From positions 1 through 64,000 of the forward strand of contig NZ_AMRL01000004.1 in NCBI RefSeq assembly GCF_000299935.1: a DNA stretch of 64,000 nucleotides, in the 5' to 3' direction. Of the stretch, positions 30,374 to 39,017 are shown piece after piece. The position numbers and the translations under genes are program-made. The notes under the pieces are model-generated. The model did not search any database and was not told the DNA's origin. It saw only the letters and a list, made by a program, of their open reading frames with translations. This stretch comes from Oceanibaculum indicum P24 (GTDB lineage Bacteria; Pseudomonadota; Alphaproteobacteria; Oceanibaculales; Oceanibaculaceae). Position 1 is the stretch's first letter; each line of letters begins with the position of its first letter.

Positions 30374-32263
30374 CTAGCTGGCTTCCTCCAGCGCGGACTC
30401 GGCCTCCAGCCAGTCGGCCTCGGTCTCGGCAATCCTTTTTTCCAGCTCGCCCTGCACGCGCAGCAGCTCGGCCAGCTTCTCCTTCGGGCCGTCATAGATC
30501 GACGGCTTCGCCAGCGCGGCGGTGATGCGCTGGTGTTCGTCATTCAGCCGTTGCAGCAGCTGCTCGGCGGCCTGGGCACGCTTGCGCAGGGGGGCAAGGT
30601 TCTTGCGGTGCGCGGCGGCGTTACGCCGGGCCTCTCGCCGCTCCTCGGCAGTCATGTCCGCCTTGGGATCGGTGCCCGCGGCCTCCTCGCGTGCTTCCCG
30701 GGCCTGACCGAGGATCAGCTTGCGGTAATCATCCATATCGCCATCGAAGGGCGTCACGCGGCCGTCGGCGACCAGCAGCAGCCGGTCGGCGGTCAGCTCC
30801 AGCAGGTGCGGATCATGGCTGATGATGACCACAGCGCCGGCAAACTCGTTCAGCGCCTGGATCAGCGCGTCGCGGGCCTCGACATCGAGATGGTTGGTCG
30901 GTTCGTCGAGAATCAGCAGGTTCGGCGATTCGACCGCCATCATCGCCAGCGTCAGGCGCGCGCGCTCGCCGCCGGACAGCGCCGATACGGAGACATCGGC
31001 CTTGTTCTTGGAAAAGCCGAAGCTGCCGAGAAACTGGCGCACCTTCTCCGGTCGGGCTTCCGGCATCAGATCCTTGATATGGTCGTAAGGCGTCCTGCCG
31101 GCATCCAGATCCTCAATCTGGTGCTGGGCGAAGAAGCCGACACGCAACTTGGCCGACCGGTGCTGGTCGCCCTGCATCGGTTGCAGCCGGCCGGCAATCA
31201 GCTTGGCCAGCGTCGATTTACCGTTGCCGTTGGCGCCCAGCAGGCCGATCCGGTCATCCGGGTCGAGTCGGATATCGATGTTCCGCAGGATCGGCTTGCC
31301 CGCCTCGTAGCCGACGGCGACCTTGTCGAAGGCAATCAGCGGCGGCGCCAGCTCGTCCGCTTCCGGGAAACGGAACACGACAGAGGCATCGTCGGCGGGC
31401 AGCACGATACTGCCCAGCTTTTCGATGGCCTTGATGCGGCTCTGCGCCTGCCGGGCCTTGCTGGCCTTGTAGCGGAAGCGGTCAACGAAGGCCTGCATAT
31501 GCTTGCGCTGGGCGTCGATCTTGCGCTTCTGCGCATCGAGCTGCGCCAGCTTTTCCGCGCGCTGCCGGACGAAATTGTCGTAGGTGCCGCGATAATAGGT
31601 CAGCTTCGCATGTTCCAGATGCAGGATACCGTCCACGGCGCGGTTCAGCAGATCGCGGTCATGGCTGACCAGCAGGATGGTGTGCGGGTAATGCTTCAGA
31701 TAGCCTTCCAGCCACAGCGTGGCCTCAAGGTCCAGATGGTTGGTCGGCTCGTCCAGCAGCAGCAGTTCGGGGCGGGTGAACAGGGTCGCCGCCAGCGCCA
31801 CGCGCATCCGCCAGCCGCCGGAGAAATCGTCCAGCGGGGTGTTCTGCGCATCGCTGTCGAAGCCGAGGCCGGCCAGGATGGAGGCGGCCCGGGATTCCGC
31901 ATTATGCGCGCCGATATCGACCAGCCGGTGCTGGATTTCCGCGATACGTACAGGGTCGGTGGCCGAAAGCTCCTCCCGCCGCAGCGCCGTCAGCTCGGTA
32001 TCGGCGGCCATCACCGCCTGCAGCGGCGTCGTGCTGCCGCCCGGCGCTTCCTGCGCCACCTTGCCGATGCGCGGCTTGCCGGCGAAACCGATCGACCCGC
32101 CATCGACCTGGAGGTCGTTGGTGATCAGCTTCAGCAAGGTGGATTTGCCGGTACCGTTGCGCCCGACCATGCCGACCTTATGGCCGGTAGGCACGGCAAC
32201 AGTGGCCGCGTCGAACAGGACGCGGCCGGCGATTCGGAAGGTGAGGTTCTGAATTTGCAGCAT
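30374..32263 (-). CDS. ABC-F family ATPase (YheS/Uup-like)
   Basis: 629-residue soluble protein with two ABC ATPase domains and no membrane part. Walker A motifs are GRNGTGKST and GANGNGKST, signatures are FSGGWRMRVALA and LSGGERARLTLA, and Walker B motifs are LLLLDEPTNHLD and LLILDEPTNHLD. The linker between domains (about residues 225-300) is the helical P-site-tRNA-interaction region typical of ABC-F factors that act on ribosomes. The C-terminal coiled coil (LAPLRKRAQAAEQLLQRLND) resembles YheS and Uup. The cellular role of these paralogues is poorly defined; it may relate to ribosome stalling or DNA repair. Confidence 0.9.
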   Translation of the reverse strand: MLQIQNLTFRIAGRVLFDAATVAVPTGHKVGMVGRNGTGKSTLLKLITNDLQVDGGSIGFAGKPRIGKVAQEAPGGSTTPLQAVMAADTELTALRREELSATDPVRIAEIQHRLVDIGAHNAESRAASILAGLGFDSDAQNTPLDDFSGGWRMRVALAATLFTRPELLLLDEPTNHLDLEATLWLEGYLKHYPHTILLVSHDRDLLNRAVDGILHLEHAKLTYYRGTYDNFVRQRAEKLAQLDAQKRKIDAQRKHMQAFVDRFRYKASKARQAQSRIKAIEKLGSIVLPADDASVVFRFPEADELAPPLIAFDKVAVGYEAGKPILRNIDIRLDPDDRIGLLGANGNGKSTLAKLIAGRLQPMQGDQHRSAKLRVGFFAQHQIEDLDAGRTPYDHIKDLMPEARPEKVRQFLGSFGFSKNKADVSVSALSGGERARLTLAMMAVESPNLLILDEPTNHLDVEARDALIQALNEFAGAVVIISHDPHLLELTADRLLLVADGRVTPFDGDMDDYRKLILGQAREAREEAAGTDPKADMTAEERREARRNAAAHRKNLAPLRKRAQAAEQLLQRLNDEHQRITAALAKPSIYDGPKEKLAELLRVQGELEKRIAETEADWLEAESALEEAS

Positions 32264-32385
32264 GGCGCCTGCGAGATAGCACGCCAGCCCCCTGCCGCGA
32301 AAGCCTGCCGTGCGGTGCTGGCAATTGACAGCACGCGGAGCCGGCGGCAGGGTGCCGGCCTTTCCCGGAATGCTGGAGTAACGCC

Positions 32386-32865
32386 GTGTCCGCCGTAACG
32401 ATTCGCGCCGCCCGTCCCGAGGACGCCGGCACCGTGCTGGAACTGACCCGGGCGCTGGCCCGCTTCATCAAGGCGGAGGACTGGTTCCTGGCCACGCTGG
32501 CCGATGTGGAACGCGACTGTTTCGGCGAAGCACCGCGCTACGAGGCGTGGCTGGCCGAGGTGAAGGGCGCCTCCGCCGGCCTGGCCACGCTGTTCCCCAC
32601 CTACTCCACCTTCAAGGCCAAGCCCTGCCTGTTTGTGGACAGCCTCTATGTGGACGAGACGGCGCGCGGCTATGGAGTCGGCAAGGTGCTGATGCGCCAT
32701 ATCTGCCAGCTGGCGGTCGAGCGCGGCTGCGTGCGCGTCGATCTGAACGTGCTGAACTGGAACCCGGCGCGCAGCTTCTATACCGGCCTCGGCATGCAGG
32801 AAACCGGCGAGCTGGGCATGACCATCACCGGCCCTGCCATGCGCAGCCTGGCCGGGCTGGACTGA
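32386..32865 (+). CDS. GNAT-family N-acetyltransferase
   Basis: 159-residue single-domain GNAT protein. Motif A is FVDSLYVDETARGYGVGKVL and the C-terminal motif is NWNPARSFYTGLGM. The pattern resembles spermidine/diamine acetyltransferase-like proteins (LATLFPTYSTFKAKPCLFVD is typical of that group), so an amine substrate is plausible but unproven. It starts at GTG 32386 with GGAG about 8 bases upstream. It is divergent from the ABC-F gene. Confidence 0.87.
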   Translation: MSAVTIRAARPEDAGTVLELTRALARFIKAEDWFLATLADVERDCFGEAPRYEAWLAEVKGASAGLATLFPTYSTFKAKPCLFVDSLYVDETARGYGVGKVLMRHICQLAVERGCVRVDLNVLNWNPARSFYTGLGMQETGELGMTITGPAMRSLAGLD

Positions 32866-32875
32866 GACCGAAGCC

Positions 32876-34621
32876 TCAGCCGGCCGGCGGAATCAGTTCC
32901 TCGAAGATCACGGCCCGGCCCCGCCCGTCCTTTTTCGCCTCATAAAGGGCGGTGTCCGCATTGGGAATGAAATGGTCGAGCGGGCGTTCCGGGCCGGTCA
33001 GGCAGGCGCCGATGCTGACCGCGACAGGGATCGCCGTGCCGTCGCCGATGCTGACCGGCTTGCCGGTGATCGCCGCCAGGATCTTGTCGGCGACGATGCG
33101 CAGCGTCTTGCGGTCGCAATCGGCGGCCAGCAGTACGAATTCGTCACCGCCCCAGCGCCCGCAGACATCGTAGTTCCGGGCCACCCTGGACAGCCGCCGG
33201 CCAACCTCGATCAGCACCATGTCGCCGGCCTTGTGGCCATGGCTGTCATTCACCGTCTTCAGATCGTCCAGATCGATGAGCAGCAGGCCCGGCGTTTCGC
33301 TGGACCGGGCCGCACGGTTGCGCTCCCGCTCCACCGCCTCCAGAAAGCCGCGGCGGTTATACAGCTCGGTCAGCGTGTCGTGATTGGCCAGCTTCTCCAG
33401 CCGGGCCGTGCGCTCCTTCACCAGCGCTTCCAGCAGATGCGTATTGTCACCCACTGCCCTGGCCATGTCGGTCAGCGCGCGCGACAGCCGGCTGATCTCG
33501 TCACCGCCGCGCTCATCCGCGGCGGGCTTGTAGTCGCCGGCCTCCACCTGATGCAGCGCCGCCTCCAGGCCGGACAGCCGGTCCAGCACGCTGCGCTTGA
33601 ACAGCAGCGTCACCAGTGCGGCCGCCAGCACCAGCACCGCCCCCAGCAGCGCCGCAATCGGCATGAACAGCTCGCGCTCGATGATGCGGTCCACATCCAT
33701 CAGGCTGACATTGTACCAGCCAAGCTGCTCCAGATAGCCGATGCCGGCCAGATAGCGCTTGCCATTGATGGTCACGAAGCGCGAGGCGACGGATTTCCCG
33801 CCGCGCGACACCTCCTCCATCATGCGGGCCAGCGCCTCGCCATCCTGCTTGCGGTCCAGCAGCGCGAAGATCGTCTTCTTCGCCTTCAGATCCTTGGTCA
33901 GGCTGTGAAAGTCGATCATGCGCGGGTCGCGGTGCGCCTGGATGGCGCCGCTATGGTCGATGAACATGCTGTCCACACCGACCTGCGGGATATTCACCAC
34001 CTCGCGGATGAAGTCGCTCAGGTCGATGCCGGTGCCGATGATGCCCAGCACCCGGTCGTCCTCGACGACCTTGCAGTTCACCCAGACCTTGGTGACCCGG
34101 ATATTGTCGTCATGATCGACGTTCAGCTGGCAGCCCCGACTCTCCTCGATGGTCTTGTAGTACCAGCCATCGCGGGGATTGTCCGGCGACAGGCGGTAGC
34201 GCAGCTGGTTGCCGGCGAACTCGTTGGCCTGGTTGTTGAAGTAGTAATTGCCGGACTCATGGATCACGAAGAAGTAGCTACCGTCCCGGAAGGCGGCACG
34301 GTAATGCTCCAGCTCGGCAATGCCCCGCGCCCGCTTTTCCGCATCGTCCTCATCCAGCGCCCAGTCGTGGATTGCCGGCGCGCGCGCCAGGGTTTCCGCC
34401 AGCGAGGCCTCGCGGAACAGCGTCTCCAGCCCACGATACCGGTCGTACAGGACCTGCTTTTCCGCGAACAGCGTGCCCAGCTTGATGATCGTGCGATCGA
34501 CCATCGAATTGAAGGCCAGGTACGCGCAGGCGCCTATCGCCGCAAACATGACGACGGTCAGAAGGAAAACGCGGACCCGAAGACTGCTCTTGAAGGAACG
34601 GGAGAGGATGGCCAGCGGCAT
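32876..34621 (-). CDS. Membrane-bound diguanylate cyclase with periplasmic sensor
   Basis: 581-residue enzyme that makes cyclic di-GMP. Residues about 17-37 and 323-345 are transmembrane helices enclosing a Cache-type periplasmic sensor (about 40-320). A HAMP-like linker (about 345-400) leads to the GGDEF domain. The catalytic signature GGDEF is intact at 491-495, and an allosteric I-site RNYD (482-485) sits the usual five residues before it, so product inhibition is expected. No EAL domain is present. The ligand of the sensor is unknown. The gene converges on the GNAT gene, 10 bases apart. Confidence 0.93.
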   Translation of the reverse strand: MPLAILSRSFKSSLRVRVFLLTVVMFAAIGACAYLAFNSMVDRTIIKLGTLFAEKQVLYDRYRGLETLFREASLAETLARAPAIHDWALDEDDAEKRARGIAELEHYRAAFRDGSYFFVIHESGNYYFNNQANEFAGNQLRYRLSPDNPRDGWYYKTIEESRGCQLNVDHDDNIRVTKVWVNCKVVEDDRVLGIIGTGIDLSDFIREVVNIPQVGVDSMFIDHSGAIQAHRDPRMIDFHSLTKDLKAKKTIFALLDRKQDGEALARMMEEVSRGGKSVASRFVTINGKRYLAGIGYLEQLGWYNVSLMDVDRIIERELFMPIAALLGAVLVLAAALVTLLFKRSVLDRLSGLEAALHQVEAGDYKPAADERGGDEISRLSRALTDMARAVGDNTHLLEALVKERTARLEKLANHDTLTELYNRRGFLEAVERERNRAARSSETPGLLLIDLDDLKTVNDSHGHKAGDMVLIEVGRRLSRVARNYDVCGRWGGDEFVLLAADCDRKTLRIVADKILAAITGKPVSIGDGTAIPVAVSIGACLTGPERPLDHFIPNADTALYEAKKDGRGRAVIFEELIPPAG

Positions 34622-34832
34622 GAGGCAAGGTCAGCAATGAAAGCGGACAGGGTAACGGAGAGTAGCCGTTCCTCCGCCGGAGATGTAAGCGGATATTGCT
34701 TCTTTGCCGGAACAAATTTCGTCTTGCCAGGGTTGTACCTGTCATATCGGCCTGACGCCCGGCGGTTGCCGACGCACAGGTCAACAGACAGGAACTGTGA
34801 ACATCCGATCAGGCAGACGAAAGGAAAGAAAA

Positions 34833-35039
34833 ATGACCATGAGCCGAATTGCCGGGATCGTCGCCCTTGCCATCGGCGTGGTGCTGCTGATCTTCGCCCA
34901 GCAGGCCACGGAAGCGCCGGTGGAGGAACTCTCCAATACGCTGACCGGCCGCTATACGGACGAAACCATGTGGTATCTGGTGGCCGGCGTCGCGGCCGCC
35001 GTGGGCGGTGGCGCGCTGCTGATCTTCGGCCGACGCTAA
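34833..35039 (+). CDS. Small membrane protein, DUF3185 family
   Basis: 68-residue protein with two predicted transmembrane helices (about residues 5-22 and 46-66) joined by a short polar loop with TGRYTDETMWYLVAG, the pattern of DUF3185. Function unknown. ATG 34833 follows AAGGAAAG at 34821-34828. It stands alone, divergent from the diguanylate cyclase, with 211 bases between; I see no clear promoter in that gap. Confidence 0.82.
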   Translation: MTMSRIAGIVALAIGVVLLIFAQQATEAPVEELSNTLTGRYTDETMWYLVAGVAAAVGGGALLIFGRR

Positions 35040-35059
35040 CCCCCGAACACCGGAGGAAA

Positions 35060-35136
35060 TGGCGACCCCGGCAGGGCTCGAACCTGCAACATCCGGCTTA
35101 GAAGGCCGGTGCTCTATCCAGTTGAGCTACGGGGCC
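35060..35136 (-). tRNA. tRNA-Arg (anticodon TCT)
   Basis: 77 bases on the minus strand: acceptor strands GGCCCCG and CGGGGTC (one G-T pair), encoded GCCA end, anticodon stem-loop CCGGC-CTTCTAA-GCCGG and T loop TTCGAGC. The anticodon TCT reads AGA and AGG arginine codons. Confidence 0.96.
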
Positions 35137-35174
35137 GTTGATGAACTGGAGATCACCCGGCGGGCCTGGATGCG

Positions 35175-35480
35175 TCAGTGCGTCCAGGCCTGCATGCGGT
35201 TGGTGGCGAAATTGTCGGCATAGGCCTTCGGCTTGATGGTCCGGGCCTTGGGCTCCTCGACGACGAACTGCAGCCCATGCTTCTGGGCGTAGGCGATGGC
35301 CTCTTCCTTCGTCGCGAAGCGCAGGCGCACCTGGTTCATCGTATCGCCGGAGGAGACCCAGCCCATCAGCGGCTCTGGCCGGCGCGGCGTCACCGGCGCA
35401 TAATCCAGAACCCAGCGGTGCGTTCCCGCACGGCCCGACTGCATGGCGGTCTTGCTCGGCTGATAGATGCGCGCCAACAT
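35175..35480 (-). CDS. NADH dehydrogenase complex I accessory subunit, NDUFS4-like (ETC_C1 family)
   Basis: 101-residue protein matching the bacterial form of the complex I subunit NDUFS4 (18 kDa). Diagnostic segments are ARIYQPSKTAMQSG, WVLDYAP and the middle GWVSSGDTMNQVRLRF with the following EEAIAYAQKHG. In alphaproteobacteria and mitochondria this subunit sits on the peripheral arm near the NADH-oxidising module. It is encoded apart from the nuo operon, here between tRNA-Arg and tRNA-Pro on the same strand, which is usual for this gene in the class. Confidence 0.88.
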   Translation of the reverse strand: MLARIYQPSKTAMQSGRAGTHRWVLDYAPVTPRRPEPLMGWVSSGDTMNQVRLRFATKEEAIAYAQKHGLQFVVEEPKARTIKPKAYADNFATNRMQAWTH

Positions 35481-35532
35481 CCTGTTTCCCCTCGACTAGA
35501 CGTTACCCGGCCAAACTGGAACCTGACCAAAC

Positions 35533-35609
35533 TGGTCGGGGTGGACGGATTCGAACCGCCGACATCCTGCTCCCAAAGCAGGCGCGCTACCAGGCTGCGC
35601 TACACCCCG
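35533..35609 (-). tRNA. tRNA-Pro (anticodon TGG)
   Basis: 77 bases on the minus strand: acceptor strands CGGGGTG and CACCCCG, encoded ACCA end, anticodon stem-loop CCTGC-TTTGGGA-GCAGG and T loop TTCGAAT. The anticodon TGG reads proline codons. Confidence 0.96.
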
Positions 35610-35725
35610 AATGCCCGGAAACTAGGGATTTAAGGCAGGCGGCGCAAGCAGGATGTTGCGCCCCTTCCCTCACGGCGGGCGAGGCGTTAGCTTTGACCAA
35701 GCGAACGATTCTCAAGGAACAGCAC

Positions 35726-36388
35726 ATGTCCCGCACCACCACCGGAATGACCGAGGATTTGCGCGCCTATCTGATCGCCTCCGGCGTGCGGGAGAGCGCC
35801 CTGCTGGCAAAGCTGCGCGAGGAGACCGCCAGCCTGCCCGCCGGCGGGATGCAGATTTCCCCGGAACAGGGGCAGTTCATGCGGCTGCTGGTCGAGCTGA
35901 CCGGCGCGAAGCGCTGCCTGGAGGTCGGCACCTTCACCGGCTACAGCGCGCTGTGCGTCGCCATGGCCCTGCCCGCTGACGGAAAGCTGGTGTGCTGCGA
36001 CGTCAGCACGGAATGGACCGGGATCGGCCGGCGCTACTGGAAGGAAGCCGGCCTCGATCACAAGATCGACCTGCGCATCGCACCCGCGACCGAGACGCTG
36101 GAGGGGCTGATCGCCAACGGCCAGTCCGGCAGCTTCGACTTCGCCTTCATCGATGCCGACAAGGGCAATTACGACCGCTATTACGAGGCGGCCCTGACCC
36201 TGTTGCGCCCCGGCGGGCTGATCGGCGTGGATAATGTGCTGTGGGGCGGCTCCGTCATCAATCCAGCAAAGCAGGATGAGGACACGCTTGCCATCCGCGC
36301 GCTGAACGCCAAGATCGCGAAGGATGAGCGCGTCACCCCGGCGATGATCCCCATCGGCGACGGGCTGACGCTGGCCCGGAAGCGGTAA
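35726..36388 (+). CDS. Caffeoyl-CoA O-methyltransferase-like SAM methyltransferase
   Basis: 220-residue member of the small-molecule O-methyltransferase family 3. Motif I is CLEVGTFTGYSALCVAMAL, the metal site is FAFIDADKGNYDRYYE, and the later DNVLWGGSV is diagnostic. These enzymes methylate catechol-like hydroxyls with a divalent cation. The bacterial substrate is not known. ATG 35726 has AAGGA about 8 bases upstream; an earlier in-frame ATG lacks that context. Confidence 0.9.
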   Translation: MSRTTTGMTEDLRAYLIASGVRESALLAKLREETASLPAGGMQISPEQGQFMRLLVELTGAKRCLEVGTFTGYSALCVAMALPADGKLVCCDVSTEWTGIGRRYWKEAGLDHKIDLRIAPATETLEGLIANGQSGSFDFAFIDADKGNYDRYYEAALTLLRPGGLIGVDNVLWGGSVINPAKQDEDTLAIRALNAKIAKDERVTPAMIPIGDGLTLARKR

Positions 36389-36403
36389 GGCAAGCGCTAA
36401 GGC

Positions 36404-36871
36404 TTACCGGAACGCCGGGTGCACCAGCCGGTCGCCGACGCGGATGCCCAGCCGCTCGGCGGTGCCGGCATTCAGCTCCAGCACCGCGCTGGCGAGGCCC
36501 GGCGATTCGATGGTCTGGGTCGAAAACGGCACGGTGCGCTCCTCGATGCCGGTGATTCGCCCCTTCGCGTCGATGAAGAACATATCCAGCGGAATCAGCG
36601 TGTTCTTCATCCACATGGCGACACCCTGCGGCCGGTCATAGAGGAACAGCATGCCGGCCTCCGGCGCCATCTGCTGCCGGAACATCAGCCCCTGCGCCTG
36701 CTGGGCGGGCGTCACCGCCATCTCGACATCGAACCGGTGCTGCTGACCCTGCGCCGTCTCGATGATGAGGCCGCTGCGCTCGAAACTGGCCGCCCCCTGC
36801 GCGACGGCATCGCCGGTCCACAAGGCCATCACCAGCAGCAGAACCGGCATCGGTAAGAAGAATTTCCGCAT
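36404..36871 (-). CDS. DUF192 family exported protein
   Basis: 155-residue protein with a signal peptide (cleavage near AVA-QG, residue 24). The mature part has the DUF192 hallmarks: EMAVTPAQQAQGLMFR, the tryptophan/lysine motif MWMKNTLIPLDMFFID, and the C-terminal AVLELNAGTAERLGI-RVGD. Function unknown; proteins of this type are periplasmic and common in alphaproteobacteria. Its start lies 9 bases after the HDAC-family gene stop, so the two are probably one transcript. Confidence 0.9.
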   Translation of the reverse strand: MRKFFLPMPVLLLVMALWTGDAVAQGAASFERSGLIIETAQGQQHRFDVEMAVTPAQQAQGLMFRQQMAPEAGMLFLYDRPQGVAMWMKNTLIPLDMFFIDAKGRITGIEERTVPFSTQTIESPGLASAVLELNAGTAERLGIRVGDRLVHPAFR

Positions 36872-36880
36872 GTCTTGGCC

Positions 36881-38002
36881 TTAATCCTCAAGAATGGCCC
36901 GGGCCGCCGCCCGGATTTCCGGCCGCACCGGGCCGGGGCGGGCCGCGTCCGCCAGAGTGGTGAACCAGTGCTCCGGCGGGGTCCGGCCCCGGCTGTGGTT
37001 CCAGACGATCTCCCGCAGCAGCGATTGCGCCGGCATCGGCAGCGGCTCGTCAAGAGGCTGTCCATTGAGGGGCTGGCTGTTCAGCACGCCCCAGATGCCG
37101 GCCCAGCAGCGCGCTACCGCCCAGGGGTTATAGCCGCCGCCGCCCAGCACCAACGTGCGGGGCGCCTGCCGATGCAGCGTCGCCACGGCGTTCCATATCG
37201 CGCGGTTGGACAGCGACAGCCGGCTTTGCGGATCATCCTCCAGCCCGTCGCATCCGCATTGCAGCACAAGGGCTTGCGGGCGGAACCTGTCAGCCAGCGG
37301 CAGCAGCGCCTCCGCCACCAGGAAGGCCATCTCCGTATCGTTGAAGCCCGCCGGCACCGGGATATTGCGCGCCATGCCGCCAGCCCGGTCCGCCAGCGCG
37401 CCGGTGCGCGGCCAGCGGTCCTGCTCATGGATCGACACTGTCAGCACCCGCTCCTCGTCATGGAAGGCGTCCTGCACGCCATCGCCATGATGGGCGTCGA
37501 GATCGATATAGAGCACGCGCTCAAGCCCCTGATCCAGAAAGGCCAGAATCGCGAGCACCGCATCGTTGAAATAGCAGAAGCCGCTGGCCCGGTCCGGCCG
37601 GCCATGATGCGTGCCGCCCGCCGGATTGTGTACCACCCCGCCTTCCTTCAGCAGGCCGGCCGCCAGGATGGAGGCAGCGCAGGAGGTGGCGGGCCGGCGG
37701 AAAATCTCGGCGAAGACCGGGTTGCCGTTGCGCCCGATATTGTAACGTTCCTGATCCTCCGGTGGGACATGGCGCGTCTCTTCCGCCCGCATCAGCGCCT
37801 CGACATAGTCCGGCGCGTGGAAGCGGGTCAGCTGCTCGCGTGTTGCCGGCTCGACGGCGCGGTAGCGGGCCTCATCGAACCAGCCCAACGCCCGGATCAG
37901 GTCGAGCACCAGCGAGACGCGCGGAATCGAGAGCGGATGCTTCCGCCCGTAGATCGAGTGCCGGTAGATGTCGCTGCCCAGAAGGATCGGCTTTTCAAGC
38001 AT
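36881..38002 (-). CDS. Histone-deacetylase-family (AcuC-like) amidohydrolase
   Basis: 373-residue zinc-dependent deacetylase. The tandem histidines are His132-His133 (GGTHHG), and the zinc ligands are Asp169 and His171 in YIDLDAHHGDG plus Asp252 in CGCDGL. The transition-state tyrosine is Tyr291 in GGGGYN. Bacterial relatives deacetylate polyamines, acetoin-pathway acetyl-CoA synthetase or other acetyl-lysine targets; the target here is unknown. It is followed by the DUF192 gene 9 bases later. The minus-strand start at 38002 has no strong ribosome site. Confidence 0.9.
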   Translation of the reverse strand: MLEKPILLGSDIYRHSIYGRKHPLSIPRVSLVLDLIRALGWFDEARYRAVEPATREQLTRFHAPDYVEALMRAEETRHVPPEDQERYNIGRNGNPVFAEIFRRPATSCAASILAAGLLKEGGVVHNPAGGTHHGRPDRASGFCYFNDAVLAILAFLDQGLERVLYIDLDAHHGDGVQDAFHDEERVLTVSIHEQDRWPRTGALADRAGGMARNIPVPAGFNDTEMAFLVAEALLPLADRFRPQALVLQCGCDGLEDDPQSRLSLSNRAIWNAVATLHRQAPRTLVLGGGGYNPWAVARCWAGIWGVLNSQPLNGQPLDEPLPMPAQSLLREIVWNHSRGRTPPEHWFTTLADAARPGPVRPEIRAAARAILED

Positions 38003-38061
38003 GATGCTTCAGGTACGTCGGCGGCCTCGTCCGGTCAATCGTGGCATGTATAGATCGCCCC

Positions 38062-38089
38062 TTGCATGACACAACGCCTGTGCCATAGT
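38062..38089 (+). promoter_or_regulatory. Possible promoter of the thiXY transcript
   Basis: TTGCAT (38062-38067) and CATAGT (38084-38089), spaced 16 bases, would start transcription near 38096, just before the first stem of the riboswitch. Neither hexamer is close to consensus (3/6 and 4/6), so the support comes mainly from position. Confidence 0.33.
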
Positions 38090-38099
38090 TCGCGCCGAC

Positions 38100-38190
38100 C
38101 TCGGGGGAGCCATCAGGCTGAGAGGTCGCCTCCCGCGCGGGGATGCGACGACCCCAAGAACCTGATCCCGCTAGCACGGGCGTAGGGAAG
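38100..38190 (+). ncRNA. TPP riboswitch (thi box) in the thiXY leader
   Basis: The conserved parts of the thiamine pyrophosphate aptamer are in order: GGGGGAGCC, GGCTGAGAGG (38116-38125), the variable stem, ACCCCAAGAACCTGATC (38151-38167) and GGCGTAGGGAA (38179-38189). The ribosome site AGAGG of thiX (38189-38193) lies just outside the last stem, so TPP binding most likely blocks translation initiation; no intrinsic terminator follows. Confidence 0.95.
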
Positions 38191-38195
38191 AGGAC

Positions 38196-38996
38196 ATGCA
38201 CGGGACTTTCATCTTCCGCCATGCGCGCACCCTGGGCCGGGCCCTGTTCCGCCCCGTCGTGACGCTGGCCGGCCTGCTGCTGGCCTGGCAGGCGCTGGTG
38301 TCGCTGACCGGCATCGAATCCTTCCTGCTGCCTGGCCCCGCCGATGTCTATGCCGCCCTGCTGCAGCGCGGCAACATCATCCTGCCGCATGCCGGCGTGA
38401 CGCTGACGGAAATAATCGTCGGGCTGCTGCTCGGCGTCTCGCTGGGCATCTCCACGGCGCTGGTCATGGCGCTGTCTGGCGAGGTCCGGCGCTGGCTGAT
38501 GCCGGTGCTGGTGGTCAGCCAGGCTATCCCGGTCTTTGCGCTGGCGCCGATCCTGGTGCTGTGGCTGGGCTATGGCCTCGCTTCCAAGGTGGCGATGGCC
38601 GCCCTCATCATCTTCTTTCCGGTGACCGCCGCCTTCCATGACGGGTTGCGCCGCACCGACCGGGCCTGGATCGACAGCGCCCGCACGCTGGGCTGCCGGG
38701 GCTGGCGGCTGATCTGGCGGGTGCGGGTTCCGGCCGCCCTGCCCGGCCTCGCCGCCGGGCTGCGCATCGCTGCTGCCGTTGCCCCCATCGGCGCGGTGGT
38801 CGGCGAATGGGTGGGGTCCAGCGCCGGCCTTGGCTATCTGATGCTGCACGCCAATGCGCGGCTGCAGATCGACCTGATGTTCGCAGCATTGCTGGTGCTC
38901 GCGGCGATGGCCATCACCCTCTATTTCACGATCGACCTGGCCAGCCGGCGTATCCTGCACTGGCAGCCCGAGACCGATCATTCGGACCTTCGATAA
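38196..38996 (+). CDS. thiX: Thiamine-precursor ABC transporter permease (ThiX-like)
   Basis: 266-residue inner-membrane permease of the SsuC/TauC/ThiX type with six hydrophobic segments. The EAA loop is DSARTLGCRGWRLIWRVRVP followed by ALPGLAAGLRIA. With the adjacent binding protein and the TPP riboswitch, the expected cargo is a pyrimidine thiamine precursor such as N-formyl-aminomethyl-pyrimidine. The start ATG at 38196 is 5 bases after the riboswitch. No thiZ-type ATPase gene is present on either side. Confidence 0.88.
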   Translation: MHGTFIFRHARTLGRALFRPVVTLAGLLLAWQALVSLTGIESFLLPGPADVYAALLQRGNIILPHAGVTLTEIIVGLLLGVSLGISTALVMALSGEVRRWLMPVLVVSQAIPVFALAPILVLWLGYGLASKVAMAALIIFFPVTAAFHDGLRRTDRAWIDSARTLGCRGWRLIWRVRVPAALPGLAAGLRIAAAVAPIGAVVGEWVGSSAGLGYLMLHANARLQIDLMFAALLVLAAMAITLYFTIDLASRRILHWQPETDHSDLR

Positions 38997-39017
38997 ACCT
39001 TCACGGGAACGAAAAGA

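Noticed and set aside
35511-35535. A direct repeat CCAAACTGG touching the 3' end of tRNA-Pro, considered as an attachment site
   Set aside because: It is only 9 bases, the copies are 16 bases apart, and no integrase or island lies beside it.
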